64,000 bases of DNA from Methanobacteriaceae archaeon. GTDB taxonomy: Archaea; Methanobacteriota; Methanobacteria; Methanobacteriales; Methanobacteriaceae. Below, one piece after another: positions 25,660 through 34,190 of the stretch. A model generated the notes under the pieces. That model was not told the origin of the DNA. It did not search any database and saw only the letters and a program-made list of their open reading frames with translations. Both the position numbers and the translations under genes were made by a program. Each line of letters begins with the position of its first letter. Within the stretch, counting starts at the first letter, position 1. The stretch spans positions 62,001 through 126,000 of the forward strand of contig DAHVOW010000003.1 in assembly GCA_027318585.1 (NCBI GenBank), read 5' to 3'.

Positions 25660-26265
25660 ATGATGTCTACTGATGAATCCATGATTCTAAATGATGCGAT
25701 AGAAGAGATACTGGATAATGTGCGGAAAGTTTCGGATAGTCTGGACCCTGAAAACATAGAACAGATGAATAAAGTCCTTAAAACTTCACAAAATGTATTT
25801 GTCATGGGCTTGGGACGTTCCGGGCTGATGGCACGGGCATTTGCCATGCGACTAATGCACCTGGGAATAAGTGTCTACGTGGTGGGTGAGACCATAACTC
25901 CGGCAATTACGAGTGAAGATTGTCTTCTGGCCATTTCCGGATCAGGTGAAACTCTTTCCATAATCAGTGCAGCGGAGATGGCTCAGAACAGAAGTGCTAA
26001 GATAATTGCCGTTACCTCCTATGTGGAATCAACTCTGGGTAAAATGGCCAATCTGGTGGTGCACATCGAAGGCCGGACCAAAATTGATTCTGAAAAAAAT
26101 TATCTAACCCGGCAGATTAACGGAAAACATCAATCACTTTCTCCCCTGGGAACATTATTCGAAGTCACCACCCTGATATTCCTGGATGGGATCATTGCTC
26201 AACTAATGGTGGAAATGGGCAAAACCGAGGAAGATTTAAAGGCCCGGCACACCGTACTGGAATAG
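25660..26265 (+). CDS. hxlB: 6-phospho-3-hexuloisomerase
   Basis: HxlB interconverts 3-hexulose 6-phosphate and fructose 6-phosphate. In methanogens it works with the hexulose-phosphate synthase (often fused to Fae) to make ribose phosphates or handle formaldehyde. The 201 residues form one SIS sugar-isomerase domain: GLGRSGLMARAFAMRLMHLG, the phosphate-binding SGSGET, the GE catalytic region and the C-terminal LSPLGTLFEVT helix. Two ATGs at 25660 and 25663 are possible after GAGAGG. It is divergent from the ModE-like gene and convergent with fdhD. Confidence 0.93.
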   Translation: MMSTDESMILNDAIEEILDNVRKVSDSLDPENIEQMNKVLKTSQNVFVMGLGRSGLMARAFAMRLMHLGISVYVVGETITPAITSEDCLLAISGSGETLSIISAAEMAQNRSAKIIAVTSYVESTLGKMANLVVHIEGRTKIDSEKNYLTRQINGKHQSLSPLGTLFEVTTLIFLDGIIAQLMVEMGKTEEDLKARHTVLE

Positions 26266-26296
26266 TGTCTATCCGGCCAGTAATGCACTCAGACCA

Positions 26297-27037
26297 TTAC
26301 ACTATCACCCGATGCGGATTGGTGTATATGTTGAACCTTCCATCTCTGAGAAATCCGATGAGGGTTATACCTGCTTTTTTGCCTATCCGGATCCCCTCCA
26401 CAGTGGGAGCAGCCTTGGTGATCATGATGGGGATGCCAACATTAGCTAGCTTCACCACCCTATCAGGTGGTATTCGGCCGCTGCACACAATAAAACTATT
26501 TGAAAAATCTATATGAGACATCAAACCGGCACCAATAACCTTATCTATGGCCACGTGGCGGCTCACATCCTCACGGACTATAAAATGTCCCTGGCCCGCA
26601 ATGGCCGCAACATGGGTGCCTCCGGTTTTGGACCATACCCTGGCATTTTCCAGCAGCATATCAAAGGACAGGAAGATTTCTTCTCTATCCACTTTATAAT
26701 CGGATTCTATTCTGGGAATTAACTGTTCCTGGTGGAACCATCCGTCATAACAGCATAGATTCCCCGGATCAAGCTGGTGTTCTTCTTTCAAAAAAACTTT
26801 GATGTCGGATGATTCAATCATAATTTCTTTAACTTCTTCCAATGATTTTATGTGGCGTTCATCCAACAGATAGCCCAATACAAACTCTTTCAGATCGTGG
26901 GGGCTCAGATAGAATTCTCCCACTTTTTGTTCATTTATGAACAGTTTCATTTTGGTATCTAATGCCACCAAGTCATCCTGGTGATGGGCTTCCTGGTCCA
27001 CCTTTAAAATTTTAACCTTTTTAAACATCCTCTCCAT
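26297..27037 (-). CDS. fdhD: Formate dehydrogenase accessory sulfurtransferase FdhD
   Basis: FdhD moves sulphur onto the bis-MGD cofactor of Mo/W formate dehydrogenase-type enzymes. The 246 residues have the family stretch KTGGTHVAAI, EDVSRHVAIDKVIG, and the C-terminal APTVEGIRIGKKAGITLIGF plus RFNIYTNPHRV. The cysteine motif is C-C in GNLCCYDGW, unlike the CxxC of E. coli FdhD. No formate dehydrogenase gene is in the window, but FwdB belongs to the same molybdopterin oxidoreductase family and lies 8 kb away. Confidence 0.9.
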   Translation of the reverse strand: MERMFKKVKILKVDQEAHHQDDLVALDTKMKLFINEQKVGEFYLSPHDLKEFVLGYLLDERHIKSLEEVKEIMIESSDIKVFLKEEHQLDPGNLCCYDGWFHQEQLIPRIESDYKVDREEIFLSFDMLLENARVWSKTGGTHVAAIAGQGHFIVREDVSRHVAIDKVIGAGLMSHIDFSNSFIVCSGRIPPDRVVKLANVGIPIMITKAAPTVEGIRIGKKAGITLIGFLRDGRFNIYTNPHRVIV

Positions 27038-27085
27038 AATCGACCATCCTACTTAACATTATCTCCCAATTTTAGCATATTCGCA

Positions 27086-27403
27086 TTAATCCTCTATTAT
27101 AAGGTCATCCGCCCAGGAAAATGCGGCGGCTACGCTGGGGAATCCAATTATGCTGGTTAGAAGGAGTAGGCTGTGGTAGATTTCATCAGGAGAGACTCCT
27201 AGTTCCAGTGCCCGGCGGGTATGGCTGTGCACTGATCCTTCAGATTTTGTTGCGGCTGCAGCTGCAATTTGAATAAGTTGGGATGTTTTTTCATCCAGGG
27301 GGCCAGCATCTTTCACGGTTTTTCCCAGTACAGTCAAAGCCTGACCATACTCTTCATAACGAGTCCTGATATTCTGATAATTTTTTGGCAATTTCTTTTC
27401 CAT
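27086..27403 (-). CDS. Carboxymuconolactone decarboxylase-like (AhpD fold) protein without the CxxC pair
   Basis: The 105-residue protein is one CMD/AhpD helical domain: LDEKTSQLIQIAAAAA, then HSHTRRALELGVSPDEIYHSLL. AhpD-type peroxidase partners carry CxxCxxxH in this helix, but here the first part reads EGSVHSH and has no cysteine, so a peroxidase-type disulphide mechanism is not possible. An ATG at 27403 follows AGGGG; in-frame codons further up are less likely. It lies between fdhD and moaA on the same strand. Confidence 0.8.
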   Translation of the reverse strand: MEKKLPKNYQNIRTRYEEYGQALTVLGKTVKDAGPLDEKTSQLIQIAAAAATKSEGSVHSHTRRALELGVSPDEIYHSLLLLTSIIGFPSVAAAFSWADDLIIED

Positions 27404-27576
27404 TTCAAAAACCCCTAAATGTTTCAAGTTCTTATATGGATAGGAAACAGTATAATTCTATCTTAACTTATGATTAGGATTCCAATAAAGTGACTTTTAA
27501 ATCAACCTTTTAAATTAATTTTGAAGTTAAAAATAATCTAGGATAGAGGTAATTGCTGGTAAGTAGACAACACGGG

Positions 27577-28509
27577 TTAATGGGGGCTTTCCTGGAAATA
27601 AGGCTCCCGGTTGGCAATAGCTTTTAAAAATAACTCCTTCAGTTGTTGGTCAGAATAACCATGGCGGATCGGATCAATTAAATCCACTAAATTGTCATTT
27701 CTTAAAAGACAAGGCTTAATTTTACCTTCAGGTGTTATGCGAAGACGAGTACAGTTTTGACAGAACTTGGTGTTGTCCATGGGGCGAACCACTTCGATTT
27801 CCCCTCCTTCCAGGAAGTACTTCTTTCGGTCCTGCATGAAAGGCCGCTTTTTAATCCGATCTGATAAATTTTCTAGTTCACTTTCCAACCCACTCATATC
27901 ATAATGATATTCGTCGAAAAAATCGTTATCTGTACAATTTTCAGCCTGTAACAGTTCGATAAGTTGTAGAATAACTCCCTGGTCCCGGCAGAACTGGAAC
28001 ATCTCCCAGATCTCCTGGTCGTTGATACCCTTCATCACCACCATATTCACCTTCACCGGGTACAGTCCCACCTCCACGGCAGCTTGAATTCCTGATTTGG
28101 CCTGTTCCAAATAGTCTTTTTTGGTTATACAACGATAAGTCTGGGGGTTCAGGGTGTCTAAGCTTATGTTAACCCTTTTAAGACCCGCGTCAATTAAATA
28201 TGGGGCATATCTCTGGAGAAGGGTTCCGTTGGTAGTTATTGACACGTCCTGGAAGTTAAGGGAAGATATTTTCCTGATTATATCCACTATGTCCTTTCGA
28301 ATTAAAGGTTCACCGCCTGAAAGCCTAATTTTCCTCACTCCTAAGTCATGGGCTACACGGGATATCCTGAATATCTCATCCGATGTCATTTCGTACTCTT
28401 GGGGAATGATTCCATCATGGTGGCAGTAAAAACAACGCACGTTGCAGCGGTTGGTTATGGATATCCGCAATGATATGAGGGGTCTTTCGAAATTATCGGT
28501 TATCTTCAT
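27577..28509 (-). CDS. moaA: GTP 3',8-cyclase MoaA
   Basis: MoaA is the radical-SAM enzyme that starts molybdopterin synthesis from GTP. In 310 residues it has the SAM cluster C22-x3-C26-x2-C29 (RCNVRCFYCHHDG), the glycine-rich KIRLSGGEPL, and the second cluster near the C-terminus (FCQNCTRLRITPEG with KPC). The C-terminus ends EPYFQESPH, without the GG tail that many bacterial MoaA proteins need. The start overlaps the end of mobB by 17 bases, which suggests translational coupling. Confidence 0.94.
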   Translation of the reverse strand: MKITDNFERPLISLRISITNRCNVRCFYCHHDGIIPQEYEMTSDEIFRISRVAHDLGVRKIRLSGGEPLIRKDIVDIIRKISSLNFQDVSITTNGTLLQRYAPYLIDAGLKRVNISLDTLNPQTYRCITKKDYLEQAKSGIQAAVEVGLYPVKVNMVVMKGINDQEIWEMFQFCRDQGVILQLIELLQAENCTDNDFFDEYHYDMSGLESELENLSDRIKKRPFMQDRKKYFLEGGEIEVVRPMDNTKFCQNCTRLRITPEGKIKPCLLRNDNLVDLIDPIRHGYSDQQLKELFLKAIANREPYFQESPH

Positions 28510-29200
28510 TTTGTATCAGTAATTCGATTTTTTTGTCCTGAATTTCATCAGTATCGACTTTCATAGAGCTCACCATGCCCAGGAAGGTGTTTTTGACAAA
28601 TTTCTGTATGAAGGGGTTTAAGGGAATTTTCTTCCCGTCGATGGTTAGTACCACTTTTTCCAACTTCTTCATTACACAAACGTCCTCGCTGGTCATGCCC
28701 TGGACCACGGCTTCCGACATTTCCTTACAGCTACTGTATCCACACTCCTGACAATCCATATTGGCCAAGAGTCCAAAGGTTCTAGTTTCCACTAGGTCTG
28801 CCAGGGCTTTCAGTTCATCTACATCCACCTTTTCCACATCCACTCGGGCCAGCACCAGTGGTCCGGGAAGATCCGAGGTGGCTATTTTGGGGTATGGTGA
28901 TCTTTTAAATCCTTCAATCACCAGAAAATCGAGATATCTTAGACATTCTATCTTCCGAATTATAGTATCCAATTCAAGTGCTTCATCTACTAAGAAAAAG
29001 GTTTCTTCACCCACACCCACCACCAACTGGGCACCGGCTTTTTGATGCTTCCAAGTGTCTTTTCCTTCAATATCCAGTTTCCTATGGGCGTTTTTGATGG
29101 TTCCGACCCTAAAACCTCTTTTAACCAGTTCACTGACTAGCATAGTTACCAGGGTAGTTTTTCCCGTTTTTTTGGTACCAGCCACAGACACGATCTTCAT
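28493..29200 (-). CDS. mobB: Molybdopterin-guanine dinucleotide biosynthesis protein MobB with a C-terminal cysteine domain
   Basis: The first 160 residues are a MobB GTPase: P-loop GTKKTGKTT at 8-16, TIKNAHRKLDIEGKDTW, and the FLVIEGFKRSPYPKI segment. The last 75 residues hold CQECGYSSCKEMSEAVVQG and a following DVCVM. This resembles the [4Fe-4S] domain of corrinoid iron-sulphur proteins (CxxCGxxxC plus a later Cys). MobB assists MobA in attaching GMP to molybdopterin. The extra domain suggests a redox- or cluster-dependent form found in methanogens. moaA overlaps its end. Confidence 0.88.
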   Translation of the reverse strand: MKIVSVAGTKKTGKTTLVTMLVSELVKRGFRVGTIKNAHRKLDIEGKDTWKHQKAGAQLVVGVGEETFFLVDEALELDTIIRKIECLRYLDFLVIEGFKRSPYPKIATSDLPGPLVLARVDVEKVDVDELKALADLVETRTFGLLANMDCQECGYSSCKEMSEAVVQGMTSEDVCVMKKLEKVVLTIDGKKIPLNPFIQKFVKNTFLGMVSSMKVDTDEIQDKKIELLIQNEDNR

Positions 29201-29365
29201 ATTTTCACCTACTATCTACTATAAAATCTTGCTTAAAAACTTATTTGGTTTGGGGGGTTGACCTATCATCAACCAAGGAAATTACTAAAAAGGATATTAG
29301 TAGATATTTTAAGCTAATAAACATGGAGACATTCTTTACTTTATCCTTCACACTGGAAGCTGATG

Positions 29366-29458
29366 GTGTGTTAAATACACGCCATTATATATACCTTCCG
29401 ACTTAAGTTTTATTGGAAATTTTATATATTAAAGTGAAGGTAAGTGTAATCAACACAC
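29366..29458. promoter_or_regulatory. fwd promoter region with two GTGT-N7-ACAC sites
   Basis: TATA-like boxes lie at 29384-29393 (ATTATATATA) and 29421-29430 (TTTATATATT). Site 1, GTGT-N7-ACAC at 29366-29380, is just upstream of the first box and is a near-perfect dyad (6 of 7 pairs). Site 2, GTGT-N7-ACAC at 29444-29458, covers the start site expected from the second box, about 25 bases downstream. Two equally spaced sites around one promoter suggest an operator, perhaps read by the helix-turn-helix of FwdH itself. Confidence 0.6.
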
Positions 29459-29469
29459 ATGGTGTTATC

Positions 29470-29946
29470 ATGCCCAAGCATATTGTATCTGGTTTAAGGT
29501 ATCTGGCCGCAGTGGAGCTCAGAAAAAAGGGATATACTCAGCGTGAGATAGCAGAAAGGCTGGTAATGGATCGTTCTACAGTTTCACACTATCTTAACGG
29601 CAGGAATATCTCATGGAATTCCATAGAGATCGCTGATGTCATAAGAAACCTATGTCCCCGGGATTTTTCTATTTTAACCTACGCCTTGGTGAAGGATAAA
29701 GAAAAAACCAGAAACATAGTTAAAATCTGTTCCATTCGAAAATATGAATGCAACGTAAAAAATACGTGTATTGCTTGTGGAATTTGTGTAGATGTTTGTT
29801 TTATGAGTGCCATTGTGTTGGAAGATCTAAAGGCACAAATTGATCCTAATTGGTGCTGCGGATGTATTTTGTGTGGGGAGCAATGTCCCACCAATTCTAT
29901 AGAAATAAAGGAGGTAGAAGATAATGGAGACAACCGAACTTATTGA
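29470..29946 (+). CDS. fwdH: FwdH-type protein: helix-turn-helix fused to a 2x[4Fe-4S] ferredoxin
   Basis: The first gene of the formylmethanofuran dehydrogenase operon encodes 158 residues. Residues 15-45 (AAVELRKKGYTQREIAERL then VMDRSTVSHYLNG) form a helix-turn-helix. The C-terminal half has two cluster motifs, CIACGICVDVC and CCGCILCGEQCP; the first lacks the usual proline after its last cysteine. A DNA-binding redox sensor that reports electron supply to the operon is a reasonable inference. I chose the ATG at 29470 behind GGTG; the open frame runs further up through the promoter. It overlaps fwdF by 23 bases. Confidence 0.82.
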   Translation: MPKHIVSGLRYLAAVELRKKGYTQREIAERLVMDRSTVSHYLNGRNISWNSIEIADVIRNLCPRDFSILTYALVKDKEKTRNIVKICSIRKYECNVKNTCIACGICVDVCFMSAIVLEDLKAQIDPNWCCGCILCGEQCPTNSIEIKEVEDNGDNRTY

Positions 29947-30982
29947 AGGTAAGGATATTTCTGTTGAGCGAACCGGCGAAGAAGAAAGAAAGCTTGAATT
30001 TAAAGATGCTCTCTGCGCTTCCTGTGGGTTGTGTGAAAAGATCTGTCCTGTGAGTGCAATTGAGGTAACCCCCGCGGGGGCCATGGTCAGAACTGAGCAA
30101 GACGTCAGCAAAATCGACATAGACGAAAACAAATGTGTGCTGTGCGGAATGTGCAGTTGTATCTGTCCATTTGAAGCTCTGGATCTCAAGATAGGTGGAG
30201 AATCTATTAAGGACATGGAGGAATATCCATCGCTCTTAAAATCTGCAAAAATTAGTGAAGATACTTGTATTTACTGTAAAGCCTGCGAAACTGCCTGTCC
30301 ACAGGATGCAATTACCATTGCTCGTCAACTACCGGAAAGGGCCAAACTGGTCAGCGGTGAAATCGAGATCGACAAAGAAACCTGTGTGGATTGTGGAATA
30401 TGTGAGGAAATGTGCCCTGCCGATGCAATAACCTTAGAACACAAATTCCCGTCATCAGACGACCCGACAGTGTCCTCAGATATCATCGTAGATAAAGATA
30501 AATGTGTTTACTGTCTGGTGTGTAAAAAAGCATGCCCGGTGGATGCAATTAAAGCAGTCTGCAGAATATGCTCCTATGGAGACTACGATATAAACCCAGA
30601 AGACTCTGAAATAGTAGGAAGTTCCTATATCGATGATGAACTATGTGTAAACTGCGGTTGGTGTCAGGAAATCTGTCCAGTGGATGCTGCTGAAGTAACC
30701 AAACCCTTTGAAGGTACTTTGACTCTGAATCAGGATCTATGCCAGGGTTGTGAGACTTGTGTCATGGCCTGCCCCTGTAACGTGTTATCCTTCCCCCAGT
30801 CAACCGAACCAGGTAAAAAGCCAGAAAAACTACACAAAGATGAGAAATACTGCATATACTGCGGAGCATGTCAGAAAGCATGTCCAGTGGGCGCTATAGA
30901 TGTCGAGCGAACCAAAATCAACAGCACTCCCGTAAGATCAAAATCCTGGCAAAAGGCTTTTGATTCTGTGAAAACTAAATAG
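29924..30982 (+). CDS. fwdF: Formylmethanofuran dehydrogenase polyferredoxin subunit FwdF
   Basis: The 352 residues contain eight CX2CX2CX3CP motifs (CASCGLC, CVLCGMC, CIYCKAC, CVDCGIC, CVYCLVC, CVNCGWC, CQGCETC, CIYCGAC), hence eight [4Fe-4S] clusters. FwdF forms the electron wire in the FwdABCDFG complex and links it to the heterodisulphide reductase system. A GGAGGT ribosome site lies inside the end of fwdH. A paralog with its own ferredoxin is encoded at 46170-47198. Confidence 0.95.
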   Translation: METTELIEGKDISVERTGEEERKLEFKDALCASCGLCEKICPVSAIEVTPAGAMVRTEQDVSKIDIDENKCVLCGMCSCICPFEALDLKIGGESIKDMEEYPSLLKSAKISEDTCIYCKACETACPQDAITIARQLPERAKLVSGEIEIDKETCVDCGICEEMCPADAITLEHKFPSSDDPTVSSDIIVDKDKCVYCLVCKKACPVDAIKAVCRICSYGDYDINPEDSEIVGSSYIDDELCVNCGWCQEICPVDAAEVTKPFEGTLTLNQDLCQGCETCVMACPCNVLSFPQSTEPGKKPEKLHKDEKYCIYCGACQKACPVGAIDVERTKINSTPVRSKSWQKAFDSVKTK

Positions 30983-30993
30983 GAGGTCATTAA

Positions 30994-31242
30994 ATGCCAA
31001 TAGGACTAAAATTATACCCCGAACTTTGTCACGGATGTGGAAACTGTGTTATCGCTTGTCCTGTGAATTCAGCTAACAGTCCTGAGATAGCTGGTGGAAA
31101 GGGACCTACCGATGACGTGGAAGTAATCATGATTGTGGAGGACGGCGAAATAACCATGCGAAATTCCGGTCTCTGTGGAAAATGTGGTACCTGTGCTGAA
31201 AGTTGTCCTGTAGATGCAATTAGACTGGAGGAACTAGAATGA
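30994..31242 (+). CDS. fwdG: Formylmethanofuran dehydrogenase ferredoxin subunit FwdG
   Basis: This 82-residue protein carries two [4Fe-4S] motifs, CHGCGNCVIACP and CGKCGTCAESCP, separated by an acidic, glycine-rich loop (IAGGKGPTDDVE). It bridges FwdF to the catalytic subunit FwdB. It is 11 bases after fwdF with AGGAGG as ribosome site, and its end overlaps the ATG of fwdD by four bases (ATGA). Confidence 0.94.
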   Translation: MPIGLKLYPELCHGCGNCVIACPVNSANSPEIAGGKGPTDDVEVIMIVEDGEITMRNSGLCGKCGTCAESCPVDAIRLEELE

Positions 31243-31625
31243 ACGTCATACTTAACACAGGAAGAACGGTGTGGCAGGGTCAAGCCATAGAATCCGGTAA
31301 AGATCTGAAGATGTACGTCGACGCCGCTGCAATCTGCCATATGAACCGTGAAATGATGGATGCCATGGGATTGAAGGAAGGAGATAACATCCAAGTCGTA
31401 TCTAACTTCGGTGATGTAGTGGTGAAAGTTGTTAACACCAAAGAAACTCTACCTGAAGGAATGATCTTTATCCCCATGGGTCCCTGGGCTAACCGGGTCA
31501 TCGACCCTGATACTGACTCCACAGCAACTCCCCGTTTCAAGAACATCCCGGTGGAAATCGACTCTACCGATGAAGAAGTGCTGGATATGCCCACTTTGTT
31601 AAAAGTTTACAGGAAATATAGTTAA
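31239..31625 (+). CDS. fwdD: Formylmethanofuran dehydrogenase subunit FwdD
   Basis: FwdD (128 residues) corresponds to the C-terminal molybdopterin-dinucleotide-binding domain of the formate dehydrogenase family and completes the cofactor pocket of FwdB. Typical segments are RTVWQGQAIESGKD, MGLKEGDNIQVVS and the IFIPMGPWANRVIDPDTDSTATP region (landmark around residues 74-96), which contacts the tungstopterin. It starts by ATGA overlap with fwdG. Confidence 0.94.
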   Translation: MNVILNTGRTVWQGQAIESGKDLKMYVDAAAICHMNREMMDAMGLKEGDNIQVVSNFGDVVVKVVNTKETLPEGMIFIPMGPWANRVIDPDTDSTATPRFKNIPVEIDSTDEEVLDMPTLLKVYRKYS

Positions 31626-31657
31626 CAAATTAAATCAACTATTTAGGAGGATTTTCC

Positions 31658-33373
31658 TTGGAACACATAATTAAAAACGGATTTGTTTACGATCCACTGA
31701 ACGAAGTTGATGGAGAGAAGATGGATATCTGCATCAAAGACGGCAAAATAGTGGATTCAGTAAGCGCAGATGCTAATGTAATAGATGCCACGGGTAAGAT
31801 CGTTATGCCCGGAGGCGTAGACCCTCACGCCCACGTAGCCGGGGCCAAGGTAAATGTGGGGCGTATGTACCGTCCTGAAGACAGTAAAAAGGACGTAGAA
31901 GCAGCAGCTACTGGTGGAAGGGCGGGTAGTGGATTTTCAGTACCATCCACCTTCATGACCGGTCAGCGATATGCCCAGATGGGTTACACCACCGTAATGG
32001 AGGCTGCCATGCCCCCACTACTGGCCAGGCACACCCACGAAGAATTCCATGACACACCCATTATCGACCACGCTGCTTTCCCCCTATTCGGAAACAACTG
32101 GTTTGTAATGGAGTACCTTAAAGAAGGAGACGTGGATGGCTGCGCTGCCTACGCATCCTGGCTCTTAAAAGCTACTAAGGGTTACACCATAAAAATCGTA
32201 AACCCCGGAGGAACCGAAGCCTGGGCCTGGGGAGGAAACGTACACGGAATCCACGACCCATCCCCATACTTTGACATAGAGGCCGCGGAGATAATCAAAG
32301 GCCTGGCACAGGTCAACGAGATGTTAGGATTACCCCACCCCATACACCTTCACTGTAACGACCTGGGACACCCAGGAAACTATGAAACAACCCTGGCCTC
32401 CTTCGACGTACCAAAGGGGATAAAAGTTAACGCTAAAACCGGAAGCAGGGACGCGGTATTATACGCCACTCACGTCCAGTTCCACAGTTACGGTGGAACC
32501 AGTTGGAGAGACGTGGTCTCCGAGGCACCCACCATTGCCAACTACGTTAACAAGAACGACCACATCGTAATGGACATCGGACAAGTGACCCTGGACGAAA
32601 CCACCACCATGACTGCCGACGGCCCCATGGAATTCGACTTACACTCCCTTAACGGGTTAAAATGGGCTAACTGTGATGTTGAACTGGAAACCGGTTCTGG
32701 GGTTGTTCCATTCATATACGCAGCACGAGCACCAGTACCTGCCCTGCAATGGGCAGTGGGCATGGAACTCTTCCTGTTAACCGAAGACGCCAAAAAAGTA
32801 TGTTTAACCACTGACAGTCCCAACGCAGGACCATTCACCCGGTACCCACGGGTTATCAGCTGGTTAATGAGTAACCGAGCGCGAACCGATTTAATGGAAG
32901 GTGAACTACACAAATGGGCCCAGAGGAAGAGTAGCATAGCGACTATAGATCGTGAGTACTCCTTCCTGGAGATAGCTCAGGTAACCCGGGCCACCCCCGC
33001 CAAAGTCCTGGGTCTATCCGACACCAAAGGACACCTAGGAGCCGGTGCCGATGCTGATGTGGCCATTTACAACTTCAACCCTGAAATACAGAATCCATCT
33101 GCAGATTACCGGGCCCTGGAAGCTGCTTTCCAACATGCATCCCTGGTACTTAAAGACGGAATACCCGTGGTCAAAGAGGGAGTTGTGGTTAACCCCACCC
33201 TACGTGGCCGAACCTACTGGGTGGATACTATGCTAGACGAAACCGTGTACAATGAAGTAGTGGCCGATGTGGAAAAACAGTTCAAACAGTTCTACTCGGT
33301 TAACTTCGCCAACTACCCGGTGCAGGATAGCTATCTTCCGCACTCTACTCCAGTTAAAGGGGTGATCCAATGA
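31658..33373 (+). CDS. fwdA: Formylmethanofuran dehydrogenase subunit FwdA, TTG start
   Basis: FwdA is the zinc amidohydrolase-like subunit that condenses formate with methanofuran. The 571 residues show the metal motif HxH (GGVDPHAHVAG), the candidate carboxylated lysine in TKGYTIKIVNPGG, further histidines in IHLHCND and YATHVQFHS, and the catalytic aspartate in LTTDSPNAG. AGGAGG lies 7 bases before a TTG at 31658, and no ATG fits the family N-terminus (MEHIIKNGFVYDP when TTG is read as Met). It ends with ATGA overlap into fwdC. Confidence 0.95.
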   Translation: MEHIIKNGFVYDPLNEVDGEKMDICIKDGKIVDSVSADANVIDATGKIVMPGGVDPHAHVAGAKVNVGRMYRPEDSKKDVEAAATGGRAGSGFSVPSTFMTGQRYAQMGYTTVMEAAMPPLLARHTHEEFHDTPIIDHAAFPLFGNNWFVMEYLKEGDVDGCAAYASWLLKATKGYTIKIVNPGGTEAWAWGGNVHGIHDPSPYFDIEAAEIIKGLAQVNEMLGLPHPIHLHCNDLGHPGNYETTLASFDVPKGIKVNAKTGSRDAVLYATHVQFHSYGGTSWRDVVSEAPTIANYVNKNDHIVMDIGQVTLDETTTMTADGPMEFDLHSLNGLKWANCDVELETGSGVVPFIYAARAPVPALQWAVGMELFLLTEDAKKVCLTTDSPNAGPFTRYPRVISWLMSNRARTDLMEGELHKWAQRKSSIATIDREYSFLEIAQVTRATPAKVLGLSDTKGHLGAGADADVAIYNFNPEIQNPSADYRALEAAFQHASLVLKDGIPVVKEGVVVNPTLRGRTYWVDTMLDETVYNEVVADVEKQFKQFYSVNFANYPVQDSYLPHSTPVKGVIQ

Positions 33374-34176
33374 TTACTTTAAAACCCAAAGAACAGCCAG
33401 AAGTGCCTCTGGAAGTGGAAAATGTCACTCCAGATGCATTTGCCGGTAAAACCGTAGATGAAATCAAGGCCCTACCAATCTGGCATGGAAATGGCACAGT
33501 GCCTCTCTCCGACTTCTTTGAAGTAGAAGGAGAAGCCGGGGCCACGGCTGCTGAAACCCAAATCATAATTGACGGAGACGTTCCCCAAACCAAGCGCATT
33601 GGAAGTGGCATGACCGCCGGTGAAATAACTGTCAAAGGAAACGTCAGCATGTACGTTGGCGTGGGAATGAAAGGCGGAAAAATCACTGTGGAAGGCAACG
33701 CCAAATCTTGGGCTGGTCAGGACATGTCCGGTGGAGAACTCACCATAATGGGTAATACTGGTGACTACGTAGGTTCTTCCTACCGTGGGGACTGGAGAGG
33801 TATGAGCGGCGGTTTAATAACCGTTTATGGAGATGCTGGTAACGAAGCAGCCGAGTACATGAACGGAGGCAAGATCGTCATCAAAGGAGACGTCTCCATC
33901 ATGCCCGGGATCCACATGAACAACGGACTCTTAATTATCGAAGGTAACGTCATAGCCAGGACCGGAGGGGAAATGGCAGGCGGAACCATTGTGGTTAAGG
34001 GAGTTATCGACGAATTCCTGGCAGGATTCAAATACCACGGTGTGGAAAAGGACATCGAAGTTGATGGAGAAACCATACCTGGAGCTTTCTACAAATTTAC
34101 AGGAGATTACGCAATTAAAGGGGCTAATGGTACTGTGTACGCTGCAGTAGCGGGTAACAGTCACATAGCTCCCTAG
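33370..34176 (+). CDS. fwdC: Formylmethanofuran dehydrogenase subunit FwdC
   Basis: FwdC (268 residues) is a right-handed beta-helix like the C-terminal domain of glutamate synthase. The repeated GGxIxVxGNxxxxxGxxMxGG pattern is clear in MKGGKITVEGNAKSWAGQ, MSGGELTIMGNTG and MNGGKIVIKGDV. It serves as the structural core that joins FwdA to FwdB. It overlaps fwdA by four bases (ATGA), and fwdB starts 14 bases downstream behind GGAGG. Confidence 0.95.
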   Translation: MITLKPKEQPEVPLEVENVTPDAFAGKTVDEIKALPIWHGNGTVPLSDFFEVEGEAGATAAETQIIIDGDVPQTKRIGSGMTAGEITVKGNVSMYVGVGMKGGKITVEGNAKSWAGQDMSGGELTIMGNTGDYVGSSYRGDWRGMSGGLITVYGDAGNEAAEYMNGGKIVIKGDVSIMPGIHMNNGLLIIEGNVIARTGGEMAGGTIVVKGVIDEFLAGFKYHGVEKDIEVDGETIPGAFYKFTGDYAIKGANGTVYAAVAGNSHIAP

Positions 34177-34190
34177 ATGGAGGAATAAGT

